The notes under the pieces were generated by a model. It searched no databases, was not told the origin of the DNA, and worked only from the letters and a program-made list of their open reading frames with translations. DNA of 47,949 nt from JAQBGV01 sp032128395 (lineage in GTDB: Bacteria; Planctomycetota; UBA8108; UBA1146). The stretch is from positions 1-47,949 of the forward strand of contig JAQBGV010000117.1 in NCBI GenBank assembly GCA_032128395.1, in the 5' to 3' direction. The position numbers and the translations under genes are program-made. Shown here in pieces: positions 1-10,590 of the stretch (positions within the stretch are counted from its first letter, which is position 1; every line of letters starts with the position of its first letter).

Positions 1-54
1 CCCGAGGACCGCTTCGAAGATCTGCGCGACCCGCCGCTGCCGTTCGACGCTCAC
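1..54 (-). CDS. Partial gene after the sigma factor, probably a Ser/Thr protein kinase
   Basis: Only the first 18 codons lie in the window. A GTG at 54-52 overlaps the TGA of the sigma-factor gene (GTGA overlap), so the two are translationally coupled. The visible residues (start VSVERQRRVAQIFEAVLG) resemble the opening of the Ser/Thr kinases that commonly follow this class of ECF sigma factor in Planctomycetota. No kinase motif is inside the window, so the kinase call is inference from context. Confidence 0.5.
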   Translation of the reverse strand, partial: MSVERQRRVAQIFEAVLG

Positions 55-629
55 GATGGGTCTTCCGCCGAGAGCGCCCGGGCGATCCAGGCGCGCGCGA
101 CCCGCCAGTCGGTGTTCACGGTCGCGGTCGACACGCCGAGCGCGGCGGCGGACTCCTCGATGCTCAGGCCGGCGAAGAAGCGCAGCTCGATCACCTGCGC
201 CTTGCGTGCATCGATCTCGGCGAGTGCCCGCAGCGCCTCATCGAGGCACACGATGTCGATGTCGGTCTCCGGGCTCGCCCGCAGCCGCTCATCGAGGGTG
301 ATCCTCCGGCGCCCCCCGCCCCGCTTCCCCGACCCGCGAGCCCGTGCGTGGTCGACGAGGATGTGCCGCATCGCGGTCGCGGCCGTCGCCAGGAAGTGCG
401 TGCGATCGCGCCAAGGGGGGTCCTCGCGGTCGGCGAGCTTCAGGTAGGCCTCGTGGACGAGCGCCGTCGGCTGCAGGGTGTGCCCTCGCGGCTGCTCGCG
501 GAAGTTCCGTTCCGCGATCCGCCGCAGCTCCTCGTAGACGAGCGGCATCCAGTCGCCGGGATCTCGTCCCCCGGCCCCCGACGGCTCGCGTCCCTCCCCG
601 GGCCCGGGATTCGCGCCGAGATGTTGCAC
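51..629 (-). CDS. ECF-type RNA polymerase sigma factor
   Basis: A 192-residue sigma-70 family factor of the ECF subgroup found mainly in Planctomycetota and Acidobacteria. Region 2 is visible at about residues 28-95 (LVYEELRRIAERNF, then ALVHEAYLKL and AMRHILVDHARARGSGKRGG). Region 4 is at about 130-185, with a helix-turn-helix around IEESAAALGVSTATVNTDWR. The length fits the family. The start is GTG at 629 behind a G-rich stretch; the first 25 residues are Gly/Pro-rich and may not be conserved. It overlaps the next gene by 4 bases. Such factors direct RNA polymerase to a small regulon and are often controlled by a partner kinase. No anti-sigma gene is visible. Confidence 0.9.
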   Translation of the reverse strand: MQHLGANPGPGEGREPSGAGGRDPGDWMPLVYEELRRIAERNFREQPRGHTLQPTALVHEAYLKLADREDPPWRDRTHFLATAATAMRHILVDHARARGSGKRGGGRRRITLDERLRASPETDIDIVCLDEALRALAEIDARKAQVIELRFFAGLSIEESAAALGVSTATVNTDWRVARAWIARALSAEDPS

Positions 630-876
630 ACCCCCCCCTTCAGCGGTCGACGAGGCGCGATCCTACCGCAGTTCCCGACCGGCCCCAACGCCGCTCCGGG
701 GAGCGCCGGAGGCCGTCTCGGCGGCTTCTCGAGAAACCACTACACGCCGCACCCCCACTTCTCGTCTTCGAAGGATGAGTCGCCCCGCTGCTCTTCCGAC
801 GACTGGTCGTCGGGGGGAGCGCACGCGGACCTCGCACCTCGCCCCCTACGCCGGGGCCACCGATAGGAGGACAGTC

Positions 877-3800
877 ATGACGCGCCCAACTTTCATCCGC
901 GCGATCATCTGCGCCGTGTGTGTCGCTCTCCCCTCGATCCCGGGAACGGCCCGGGCCGATTCCCCCCAGGACCTCACCGATCCGCCGCGGGCGGTCCGCC
1001 CGGCGGCGCCGCAGAAGGCGCTGCCGTCGCTGGTCGAGGCGTCCCGCCTCGCCCGCGACCCGGCCCGCGGCGGACTCGCAGCGGCCGCGGCAAAGCTCGC
1101 CGGGGTCGGCTACCGTACGCTCGACGGAGCGGATCTCCGCTTCGAGGTGGTGGCGGCGCCGGGACTCGAGCCGCTCGTGAGCGCGGCGATCGACGCGCAG
1201 GGGGGGACGGTGGTCCGCTCGGTGCGCGACCGGATCGAGGGGCGTGTCCCCCTCGAACACCTCGAGGACCTCGCCGCCTCGCTTCCCGAGGGAGCCTTCA
1301 TCGAGCCGTCGGGGTACGGTCAAGTGCAGCTCGCCACGGAGGGGCAGGGGCCGACGATCCAGCGTGACGGACCCTACCGCGATCTCGGATTCGACGGCAG
1401 CGGCATCAAGATCGCCGTCATCGACGTCGGTTTTTCGGGACTCTCCACATCGCGCCTGACCGGTGACGCCCCGGCGGTCTCGACGAACGTGAATCTCAGC
1501 GCGCTCTCCTTCGAGGCTCCCGCCGACGGCAACCACGGGCGGTTCGTCATGGAGACGATCTACGACCATGCGCCGGGCGCCCAGTACTTCATCTACAAGA
1601 TCGACAACCAGACCCAGGCCTCGCAGGCGATCGATCTCGCCGCGGCGCAGGGGGTCGACATCATCTCGATGTCGCTCGGCTACTTCCCGCAGTGGTACGA
1701 CGGGGCCCTGGCGATCACGCAGGCGGCCGATGATGCGGCCGCCCAGGGGGTCCTGGTCTTCAACTCCGCCGGGAACAGCGCCGATGGCCACTGGGAGGGC
1801 GCGTTCGCCGATCCCGATGGCGACGGCTTCATCACGTGGGGGCCCGGGAACGACGAGGTGCTCCAGTGCACCATCCCCGCCGGCAAGTCCGCCTCCGCCT
1901 TCCTCACCTTCAACCGCGACGGCGGCAACCACGACTACGACCTGTTCCTCTACAACGTCGACGCCTCGGTCCTGCTCGACTCCTCGGTGAACCCGGGGGA
2001 GAGCTTCGAGTCGGTCAGCTACCCGAACAACGGCAACGCGCCGATCATCGTGCAGCTCGTCGTCGAGCGCGTCGCGGGCCCGGGGACGGTGCTCGAGGTG
2101 TACGTCGGCAAGGACACGCAGATGGATGAGTTCATCGTGCCGGGGAGTTCCGTGCTCTCCCCGTCCGACGCGTCCCACCCGAACGTGATCTCGGTGGGGG
2201 CGGTCGAGCAGGCGGCCTACGGCTCCTCGTCGTTCACCTCGGGGATCCAGGCGACCTACTCGAGCCGCGGCCCGACGAACGGGCTGCAGCTCGTCCCGGA
2301 CATCTGCGCCCCGACGAGCACCTCAGGCTCGTTCTTCGGCTCGTTCACCGGTACGAGCTGCGCCTGTCCGCACGCCGCGGGGCTGACCGCCGCGCTCTGG
2401 TCGGCGGGCCCCGCCGTCCCCGCCGCACAGATCCGTGGTCTCCTCTACCAGTACGCGGAGGGGAAAGACTGGGGGAGCGTCGGTCACGACTTCATCTTCG
2501 GCGTCGGCGGCGCGAACCTGCCGACGCTCGCCGACTGCAACTTGAACAACTGGCCCGATGCATTCGACATTGTCAGCGGCACCTCCGCCGACGTGAACGA
2601 GAACGGCAAGCCGGACGAGTGCGACCCCTCCGGGTTCGCCTTCGGCCTGCTCGCCCCGGACTACCCGCCGATCTTCGAGTTCGTCCTGATCGCCACCCTC
2701 GACCCCGACGCGCTGCCGACCACCTCGGACCCGCTGGTGAGCGGTGTGGACATGGTGTTCGGCTTCGATCCGAGCATCGTGCAGATCGATGCGGTGGAGC
2801 CCTCCCCTGAGCTGGTCGCCCTGATCGGCGGGTCCCCCGTCGAGTTCACGACCGAGACGGTCGGCGGGGCGCTCGGCGTGCGCTGCAACTTCGCCGCGGA
2901 CCCGGCGACCGGCGCGCCGGCGGGGTTCGCGATCCCCGTCTCGACGCCGATGCTCCACGTGGTCTGCAGCGTTGTCCCCGGCGCTAACGGCGGTACCGCC
3001 GGGGGGCCCCTCGAGGTCACCTTCGGGCTCGAGGACCAGCCGATCGGGTTGCTCCTGCCGGCGATCCAGAAGATCCGCGCCATCGACGGAGGCGGGTCGC
3101 CGTACGAGCTCTCGCCGATCCTGATCAGCTCCGCGGCGAGCTTCCCGGTGGTCGACCTACCGCACCACGGCTACCAGATCGTGGCGGGCGTCGGGGTCGC
3201 TCCCTCGGGCGATGAAATCGGCGACACGATCGCGGTCGAGGTCGACCCGCTCGCGCCGGGGACAGCCTTCTCGGTGATCTTCCGGGCGCGACAGGCTTTC
3301 GAGGGGACGGCCGAGACCGCCACCGTGAGCGCCGCCGTGGCGGTCGACCCGAGCGTGCTCACCCCGACCGGGGCGAGCTCCTCGTCGGCGGTCGACCTCC
3401 TCGCCCCCGAGCTGTTCCTCGTCCAGGTCGGCAGCGACGGTGTCGCCGTCGACTGCACCTGGTCGACCACCGGCACGGCGACCGTGCCGCTCGGGACAGT
3501 CGGTCTGGAGATCGCTTCGATCGACCTCGAGACCACCGCGGTGGCGGTCCCCGCGGTCGACTCGCCGATCTCGACCCGCGTGTCGTTCGACACCCCCCGC
3601 GTCGTTGCCGTTCGCTCTGAACCGCGTCACGGGGCCGGGCTTCGACGAGACGCCGCTCGCGGTGGACGGGCACGTGCTGCTCTTCGCCGCCGCGCCGCCG
3701 GCGGAAACGTTCCGGCGCGGTGACGTCGACGGCAACGGCGGGCTCGACATCGCGGACGCGATCCAGGTGCTCAGCCACCTCTTCGCCGGCGGTGCGAACC

Positions 3801-3979
3801 CGGCGTGCGAGGATGCGGCGGATGCGAACGACGACGGCGGCCTCGACATCGCCGACCCGATCGGCATCCTCGCCTACCTCTTCCAGTCGGCGAGCCCGCC
3901 CCCCGCACCCGGCCCGACCGAGTGCGGAGCGGACCCGACCGCGGACGCGCTCGACTGCCCCGCCGGCGGCGGCTGCTGA
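877..3979 (+). CDS. Secreted subtilisin-like (S8) protease with cohesin-like region and dockerin tail; frameshifted near the 3' end
   Basis: Exported serine protease. ATG 877 follows AGGAGGA at 865-872 and opens a signal peptide (cut after about residue 27, GTARA). The S8 catalytic triad is visible: Asp183 in IAVIDVGFSG, His220 in GNHGRFV, Ser494 in GTSCACPHAAG. After about residue 550 comes a NENGKPDEC motif, then beta-rich segments of which one (VDMVFGFDPSIVQIDAVEP) resembles cohesin folds. The reading frame from 877 ends at 3723, but the frame one base over carries the expected end: a dockerin pair (RGDVDGNGGLDIADAI and DANDDGGLDIADPI) and the tail CGADPTADALDC, stopping at 3979. The shift maps to the six-C run at 3593-3598; dropping one C restores one open frame. 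This is either a real frameshift or a sequencing error. Confidence 0.85.
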
Positions 3980-4395
3980 GCGACGGCGCGGCGAGTCGAT
4001 CCACGGGCGCCCGGCCCCCCCCCTCGCGGCGGGGCCGGGCGTTCTCCTCTCGGTGTGAACCACCCACTACCGGAGAGCCACTACTGTCGAATTCATCATC
4101 GCGGAATCGGGGGCTCCCCGAACACCCCGCTGCGGTCGCGGAGCTGCTCCTCCGCTGTCCATCCCCTCCCGCCCGTGTCCCCCCCTCTGACTGACGCCCT
4201 GCACAACCGCTTCACAGACGTCGCACTTGCCGGGACAATTGGGCCTGGAGTGGCCCCCCGCGGGAAGTTCCCCCGGGAGGTCGCCCGAACCGCGGCTCTC
4301 CGCGCCGAGCCGCTTCTGAGTTGGGCACGATCCTCGCGACTCAATCTAGGTGGGGGGACCCCGGTTCCCCTCTGGCTCTCCGTGGAGGTGGTCCA
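3980..4395. other. Intergenic region between protease and RHS genes
   Basis: The 416 bases between the two genes contain the terminator-like hairpin at 4008-4041 and the GGAGGTGG ribosome site (4384-4391) of the RHS gene. No coding sequence or recognisable promoter is seen in the remainder. Confidence 0.6.
4008..4041 (+). terminator. Strong GC-rich hairpin after the protease gene
   Basis: An 11-bp perfect stem (CGCCCGGCCCC at 4008-4018 pairing with GGGGCCGGGCG at 4031-4041) with a 12-base loop lies 29 bases after the protease stop. It is followed by a pyrimidine-rich stretch (TTCTCCTCT). This fits an intrinsic terminator, although the T tract is poor. Confidence 0.6.
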
Positions 4396-7300
4396 GTGAC
4401 GGTACGTTCTACGCTAGTGCGCTCCCTCTCGCTCGTCGGTCTCCTCGCGCTCCTCGCACCCGCTCCTGCGTTCGCCGGCGCCGGGAACCAGCCCTTCGTC
4501 CGCGGCGATGCGAACAATGATGGCGCAGTCGACATCGGTGACGCGATCTTCACTCTCGGCTTCCTGTTCAGCCAGGGGACGCCACCGACCTGTATGGACG
4601 CCGCGGATTCCAACGACGATGGGGCGGTCGACATCGGCGACGCGATCTACACGCTCGCATTCCTCTTCTCGAACGGCGCGCCGCCGCCGCCACCATTCCC
4701 AGCGGCGGGACTCGACCCGACGACCGGCGCGCCGGATGTCCTCGTCTGCGGGGACCCGTGTGCCCCCGATGAACTCTGCAACGGCGTCGACGACGACTGC
4801 GATGGGTTGGTCGATGAGGACCCCATCGATGGGACTGCGTACTACATCGACCTCGACGCGGACGGCTTTGGCGACAGCTCGAGCCCCCCCGTCTCGGCCT
4901 GCACTGCGCCGCCGGGGCACGTCGGCAACCCGGACGACTGCGACGACTCCGACCCCGACATCCACCCCGGCGCGCGCGAGTTCTGCGACGGTGTGGACCA
5001 GGACTGCGATGGCACGGCGGATGATGGCGCCGTGGACGCGACCGCGTGGTGGCCCGACCTAGACAACGACAGCTATGGCAGTGCCTCGTCCCCGGCAACC
5101 TTCGCCTGTACGGCACCGCCGGGGCACGTCGGCAGCTCGGACGACTGCGACGACGGAGATTCTTCGAGCTACCCCGGCGCGCCGGAGCTCTGCGACGGCC
5201 TGGACAACGACTGCGACGGCTTCGCCGATCAGGTCACCCTCGATGAGATCCTCGAGCCGGCGCGTCCTCCCTATGCGATGCCGGGACGGCTCACGTCGGC
5301 GCGTCTGCACGCGTCGCTGGCGCTCGATGCGACCGACCCGGCCGGGTCGGTCGCTCGTGGTCCACGCCAGACGGTGTGCATGTCGCGCCTCGAGTGCATC
5401 CTCGACGAGGTCGACCTGGTGCTCCCGGGGGTCGAGACCGATTTCGTGTTCGTCCGGCGCTACCGCTCGCGGCACGACGGTGCCAGCGGGGTGATGGGGC
5501 ATCAGTGGGAGCACTGCTACGAGATCCGGTACTCGGTGACCCCGTCGGGGCTCCTGCTCCGCTCGGGCGACAACCGCGAGGACCTGCTCGTCCTGCAGCC
5601 GGATGGAGTGCACTACGGTGCGGCCGGATTGCCGGCCCTCGCCCACTTCGACGGCACGGACCTGCTCGTCGAGTTCGGCAACGGCGGATCGTGGCGCCTC
5701 GCGCCATCGTCGGGTGGTGGCGGCGGCGGTTCCGGAGGCCGGATCTCGGTGATCGCGGGCGCCCACGGCAATCCGTTGCTGTTCTCCTACGACTCCGCGG
5801 ATCGCCTCGCGACGATCACCGACACTGTCGGCCGCGTGGTGACTCTGTCCTACGGGGCGGCGGGCACCCTCGTCGCCCTCGACGATGGGACCGGGCGGGT
5901 CTGGACCTATTCGTACTACGCGCCGGGAGAGCCGGGGGGGAGCGCGGGGGACCTGAAGTCGGTCACGTCGCCGGCGATCGTCGGCACACCGACCGGGAAC
6001 GACTTCCCGCTCGGGCGCACGACCCTCTACACGTACTCGAGCGGCTCCGCGGATCCGCGACTCGACCACAACTTGCTGTCGGTCACCGACGCGCGTGGCA
6101 CGGTGCGGCTCGTCAACGAGTACGACGACGACCCGACGAGCCCGACCGCGGATGCGCTCATCGCACAAGAGGTGGCGGGGCATCGCTATAGCAACGACCC
6201 GTACTGTGAAGACGGCACGACGGTCGCCGGGGCGAGCCTGCGCGTGATCACGAACGATGACCGCGGCGCGGTGACGGAGTACTTCTTCGACGCGCTCCAT
6301 CGCTGCGTGCTGCGGCGCGACTTCACCGGATTCGCCGATCCGACCATCTCGACCTCCCCGACGACGAACCGTCCGGGGCCGCCGCTGCGCTCGACCGATC
6401 CGCTCTTCTTCGAGACGCGCTACGACTGGAACTCGGACCATCGGCTCGTGCACGTCGTATACCCGGACGGCAACGAGATCGCGTTCGTCTACGAGCGGGA
6501 CCTCGACCCCCTCGCCCCGCTCCACCTGCGCACGAACCTGCGGCAGGTAGTCCGCACCCCGGGGACCCATCTCCCCGCCGGGCCGTTCTCCTCGCTCGTC
6601 GATTCCTACGAGGTCGCGCCGGGCTTCGGAGGCTTCGCGGGGCACCAGTACCGGGTGCTCCACACCGACGCGCGCGGGAGCATCACGATCACCGTCCGCG
6701 ACAGCTTCGGGAACCCGACGCAGGTCCAGCGGCCGGTTCCCGGCGTCGTCGAAGATCTCGAGTACGACTCTCAGGGACGGCTCACCGCGCATGTGCGGGC
6801 GAGCCACGCTCAGGCGGGGGTGCCGCCGGAGCGCCGCCGCGACGAGTTCACCTACCACACCGCGGGGCCGGGAGCCGGCCTGCTCGCGACGCGCTCCGTC
6901 GATGCCACGGCCCTAGCCCTCACGACCTCGTTCGACTACGACGCGCGCGGACACGTCGTCCTCGTCGTCCATCCCTCCGGGAACGACGAGAGTTTCCTCG
7001 TCAACGCGCTCGGCGAACCGATCGTGCTCTCCTCACGGGCGTTCGACTCGAGCGGCACGCGCTACGAAACGCGCTGCTTCTACGACCCGAACGGCAACCG
7101 CGTGCGGGTCGACCTGCAGAATCGCGACGCCGATGGTGTGCTCGTGCTCCCGAACGAGTTCCTGACGCGGATTCGCGAGTACGACCCGCTCGATCGCCTC
7201 GCCCGCACACTCGATGAGAAGGGGACCTACCTCGTCCTCCCGGGCCAGCTCGATGGCACGGGCCTCCCGGCGAGCGAATTCGTCACGACCGAGGTCGAGT

Positions 7301-10300
7301 ACGACGTGTCGGGGCGACTCGTGCTGGTGCGGAGCGGCGAGGCGACGAGCGGGGCGCAGCCGGACGCGGTGCTCGACCGTGCGTACGATGAGCGCGGGCT
7401 GCTCTTCGCCTCCACCTGGGCGGCGAAGCACCCCGATGGCTCGACCACTCAGTGGGCCTACACGCGCAACGGACACCCCGCGCGCCTCCTCAGCGGGATT
7501 GAGGCCGGAGGGCGGGAGACCGTCTGGGTCTACGACGGCTTCGACCGCCTCGTCACCGCGACCGACCCGATGGGCAACATCCAGACCTTCGACTTCGACG
7601 AGAACGGCAACTTGATCGGTCTCCGCCTCGACGGCGAGCTCGTCGATCTCCCCGGCAGCAGTGCGAACGTGCGCCTCTCGGAGTCGATCTGCAGCTACGA
7701 CGCCCTGGACCGACGGATCGCTCGCTCCTCTCTCTGGTTCGACTTGGCGACGCAGCTCTCGATCGGTGATGGCGGCAACAACGACAACTGGGACTTCACG
7801 GGGAGCGGGGCGCTGCTCGCGCACACCGATGACTCGGGCGATGTGACCAGCTACGAGTACGACAGCGCCGAGCGTCTGCTTCGCGTGACCGATGCGATGG
7901 GGAACCAGGTCGAGACCACCTACGACGCGCACTCGAACGTGATCTCCGAGATCCACCAGGATCTGAGCTCGTCCGGGGTCGTGACCAGCCGGGTGTGGAG
8001 CTACACCTACGACGGCCTCGATCGCCGGACCTCGAGCGTCGGCCCGCTCGGCGAGACCAGGACCTGGGCGCATGCCTGGTTCGGGGTCGGGCGCGTCATC
8101 GACGAGCGGGGGAACGTCGAGCGTCACCTCGCCGACTCGCTCGGCCGAGTGATCCGGGTCGAAGGGGACCTGACCGCGAGCGGCGCCGGCGGAACTGCGG
8201 TCGTCGCCACGGCGATCCGGCAGTGGCAGTACGACGACAACGGGCGCCGGGTCGCCGCGATCGACCCGAACGGGCACGGGACGACCTTCACCTACGATCC
8301 CCTCGATCGCCTCGTCGAAGTGCTCCGCGCCGACGGGACGACCGAGAGCGCTACCTATGACGCGCACGGTCAGCGGCTCACCGAAGTCGATGCGAGCGGC
8401 ACCATCCGCTCCTCCGCGTACGACGATCTCGCCCGCTGCACGAGCATTTCTCTGTTGGCCGCGCCAGGGGTCGACGGGAGCGCCACCTTTGCGACCTTCA
8501 GTCGCGATGGTCGAGGGCGGGTGCGTGTCGCCACGAACGACGATGTCGTGGTCGCGAGGGAGTGGGACTCACTGTCGTACCTCACCGTCGAGACGGTCGA
8601 CGGTTTGACGGTGCAGCGCGCGACCGACGACGAGGGTCGCACGACGCTGCTCACGTATCCGTCGGGTCGGCAGCTGTCCTACCTACGGGATCCCCTCGGC
8701 CGCGTCTCGGCCGTGACCGAGGCAGGTCTCGCCCTCGCCTCCTACTCGTACCTCGGCCCGCAGCTGGTCGAGGAGCGGGACTGCGCGGATGGCAGCGTGA
8801 CCGAGTACCAGTACGACCTCTCGCGTCGGCTCGTCCTGGTCAATGGCTCGATCGGCGTCGGTTCGGCGGTCCAGCACGCCTACGCCTGGGATGCCGCGGG
8901 AGACCTCGTCACGCGGGCCGATAGTTCCCCCGGGGGGACACTGTCGACGAGCCAGTACTCGTACGACTCGCTCGAGCGATTGATTGGGCGACAGACGACG
9001 AGCCCGCTCGCTCCTCCCGCCGTGGTGAACTACCAGCTCGACGTCGCGGGGAACCGGCTGTTCGTCGGAGGACTCGCCGCCTCGGGGCCGTACCTCCAGG
9101 ATCCGACACTCCCGGAGCCGGCGGATGCCCAGATGCACCAGTACACGACGACGCCGAGCGACGCGCGCGAGTACAGCGCGGCGGGCGAGCTCACGGCCGT
9201 GACATCTTTCAACCCCGCCGAGCCGCCGAAGACTCTCAGCTACGACGCACTCGGTCGCCTGCGCGTGCACCAGGTCGCGGGAGCCGCGCCGACCGAGTAC
9301 GACTACGATGCGCTCGGGCGGCTGGTCCGGATCACCTCGGGCGGCGACGTCACCCGGTTCGCCCTCTGCGGGGATCTGGAGTGCGCCGTGCACGACGCCC
9401 TGGGCACCGAAGTTGCGAGCTACGTCCATGCCCACGGCACGGGAGGGACTTTTCGGGTCGGGATGCGAGCGGCCGGGCTCTCCGGGACGATCGAAGATTT
9501 CACGTTCCACTCCGACTCCGCCGGCAGTGTGGTGCTCCTGACCGACTCCACCGGTGCGGTCGTCGATCGCTACGAGTACGGCGACCACGGCCAGCTGACG
9601 GTGCTCGATGCCGCCGGCACCCCGCAGCCCGCCTCGCTCGTCGGCAACGTCCACCTCTTCCACGGGCATCGCTACGACCTGTCGAGCCGCCTGCACATCA
9701 TCCAGGGCGGCCTAGGCAGTTACATGGATGAGGCGACCGGGCGGTTGCTCAGTGTCCCGGTGACGGTGACCGACGACAAGGTCGTCGGAATGCAGACCGG
9801 CCTGGCGAGCGCGACGGGTGGCACGAAGGACTACCTCGGCGGGAATCCGACGAGCCGCCAGCGACTGCTGAAGTTCGAGATCCCCGAGCGCAACCTCACG
9901 CCGGAGCAGAGCCAACTGCGGATCGTCGCCGGTAAGGGGATCGGCGACGGGGACGGCTGGGTCGACGACCCGGACGACGAGAAGTACGGCGGCGCGATCT
10001 CTTGTTCCTGGTGGGGGCACTGCAACGGGTGGGCGGCGTTGCCCGACTACAGGGACCCGGACGACGACAACGACGGCTTCTACAGCGGCCGGGCGGCATT
10101 GCCCGACTACCTGGACGATGACGACGATGGAGACACTGTCCTCGCCAGTGTGTCGAGCGGCGCGCTCTCCATCGAGCTGACGGAGTCGTCGATCGGATCG
10201 GACCAGTTCCATACGACCACGCCCGGGCACAAGTACGTCGATACGATCACGCTCCGCGGTCCGATGACGAGTTCGCGCGAGCACATTCTCCTCGGCCGCC

Positions 10301-10590
10301 AGGTCGGCATGCTGCACACGACCACGCCAGGACTCCAGTCTGCGGATTCCCTGAGCCTGAGGGCCCGCAGAGGTGTGACCGCCTCCAAGGCCTTCGTGGT
10401 ATGGGTCCAGAAATCTGCCGGGACGCGGACCGTGACGACAAAGGAGATCCTGAAGGACGGGACGGACGGGAAGCGCAGCTACAACCTCATGGATGCGTTC
10501 CCCACGAGGTACATCTTCCCGTCGTTCGATGGTGCGGGCGAGCCCCTCGGGACCTGGCCCGATCTCGAATTCGTCGTTCCGAGGTTCTGA
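4396..10590 (+). CDS. Giant secreted RHS/YD-repeat protein with N-terminal dockerin and MopE-like repeats
   Basis: GTG 4396 is chosen because GGAGGTGG precedes it at 4384-4391 and a clean signal peptide follows (to about residue 27, APAFA); an upstream TTG would add an unlikely leader. Order along 2064 residues: dockerin-like pair at about 35-95 (RGDANNDGAVDIGDAI and DSNDDGAVDIGDAI); three Cys/Asp-rich MopE-like metal-binding units at about 124-280 (CNGVDDDCDG, CDGVDQDCDG, CDGLDNDCDG); a DUF6531-like segment at about 330-390; many YD repeats (YDxxGRL, YEYDSAERL) to about 1770, expected to form an RHS shell. The usual DxxTGLxYYRARYYD core end is degenerate (YMDEATGRLLSVP). The C-terminal 290 residues are unlike the rest: an Asp-rich DPDDDNDGF stretch, a duplicated HTTTPG unit and a last domain resembling phage tail-tube (gp19-type) proteins. 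RHS tips are often toxins or binding modules; the role here is unknown. Confidence 0.85.
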   Translation: MTVRSTLVRSLSLVGLLALLAPAPAFAGAGNQPFVRGDANNDGAVDIGDAIFTLGFLFSQGTPPTCMDAADSNDDGAVDIGDAIYTLAFLFSNGAPPPPPFPAAGLDPTTGAPDVLVCGDPCAPDELCNGVDDDCDGLVDEDPIDGTAYYIDLDADGFGDSSSPPVSACTAPPGHVGNPDDCDDSDPDIHPGAREFCDGVDQDCDGTADDGAVDATAWWPDLDNDSYGSASSPATFACTAPPGHVGSSDDCDDGDSSSYPGAPELCDGLDNDCDGFADQVTLDEILEPARPPYAMPGRLTSARLHASLALDATDPAGSVARGPRQTVCMSRLECILDEVDLVLPGVETDFVFVRRYRSRHDGASGVMGHQWEHCYEIRYSVTPSGLLLRSGDNREDLLVLQPDGVHYGAAGLPALAHFDGTDLLVEFGNGGSWRLAPSSGGGGGGSGGRISVIAGAHGNPLLFSYDSADRLATITDTVGRVVTLSYGAAGTLVALDDGTGRVWTYSYYAPGEPGGSAGDLKSVTSPAIVGTPTGNDFPLGRTTLYTYSSGSADPRLDHNLLSVTDARGTVRLVNEYDDDPTSPTADALIAQEVAGHRYSNDPYCEDGTTVAGASLRVITNDDRGAVTEYFFDALHRCVLRRDFTGFADPTISTSPTTNRPGPPLRSTDPLFFETRYDWNSDHRLVHVVYPDGNEIAFVYERDLDPLAPLHLRTNLRQVVRTPGTHLPAGPFSSLVDSYEVAPGFGGFAGHQYRVLHTDARGSITITVRDSFGNPTQVQRPVPGVVEDLEYDSQGRLTAHVRASHAQAGVPPERRRDEFTYHTAGPGAGLLATRSVDATALALTTSFDYDARGHVVLVVHPSGNDESFLVNALGEPIVLSSRAFDSSGTRYETRCFYDPNGNRVRVDLQNRDADGVLVLPNEFLTRIREYDPLDRLARTLDEKGTYLVLPGQLDGTGLPASEFVTTEVEYDVSGRLVLVRSGEATSGAQPDAVLDRAYDERGLLFASTWAAKHPDGSTTQWAYTRNGHPARLLSGIEAGGRETVWVYDGFDRLVTATDPMGNIQTFDFDENGNLIGLRLDGELVDLPGSSANVRLSESICSYDALDRRIARSSLWFDLATQLSIGDGGNNDNWDFTGSGALLAHTDDSGDVTSYEYDSAERLLRVTDAMGNQVETTYDAHSNVISEIHQDLSSSGVVTSRVWSYTYDGLDRRTSSVGPLGETRTWAHAWFGVGRVIDERGNVERHLADSLGRVIRVEGDLTASGAGGTAVVATAIRQWQYDDNGRRVAAIDPNGHGTTFTYDPLDRLVEVLRADGTTESATYDAHGQRLTEVDASGTIRSSAYDDLARCTSISLLAAPGVDGSATFATFSRDGRGRVRVATNDDVVVAREWDSLSYLTVETVDGLTVQRATDDEGRTTLLTYPSGRQLSYLRDPLGRVSAVTEAGLALASYSYLGPQLVEERDCADGSVTEYQYDLSRRLVLVNGSIGVGSAVQHAYAWDAAGDLVTRADSSPGGTLSTSQYSYDSLERLIGRQTTSPLAPPAVVNYQLDVAGNRLFVGGLAASGPYLQDPTLPEPADAQMHQYTTTPSDAREYSAAGELTAVTSFNPAEPPKTLSYDALGRLRVHQVAGAAPTEYDYDALGRLVRITSGGDVTRFALCGDLECAVHDALGTEVASYVHAHGTGGTFRVGMRAAGLSGTIEDFTFHSDSAGSVVLLTDSTGAVVDRYEYGDHGQLTVLDAAGTPQPASLVGNVHLFHGHRYDLSSRLHIIQGGLGSYMDEATGRLLSVPVTVTDDKVVGMQTGLASATGGTKDYLGGNPTSRQRLLKFEIPERNLTPEQSQLRIVAGKGIGDGDGWVDDPDDEKYGGAISCSWWGHCNGWAALPDYRDPDDDNDGFYSGRAALPDYLDDDDDGDTVLASVSSGALSIELTESSIGSDQFHTTTPGHKYVDTITLRGPMTSSREHILLGRQVGMLHTTTPGLQSADSLSLRARRGVTASKAFVVWVQKSAGTRTVTTKEILKDGTDGKRSYNLMDAFPTRYIFPSFDGAGEPLGTWPDLEFVVPRF

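Noticed and set aside
640..2178. Long minus-strand open frame opposite the protease gene
   Set aside because: It is rich in Arg, Asp and Val in the pattern produced by the reverse strand of GC-rich codons and has no domain; the plus strand encodes a clear protease.
5059..6858. 599-codon minus-strand frame opposite the RHS gene
   Set aside because: It mirrors the YD repeats on the other strand and has no signal peptide, motif or ribosome site.
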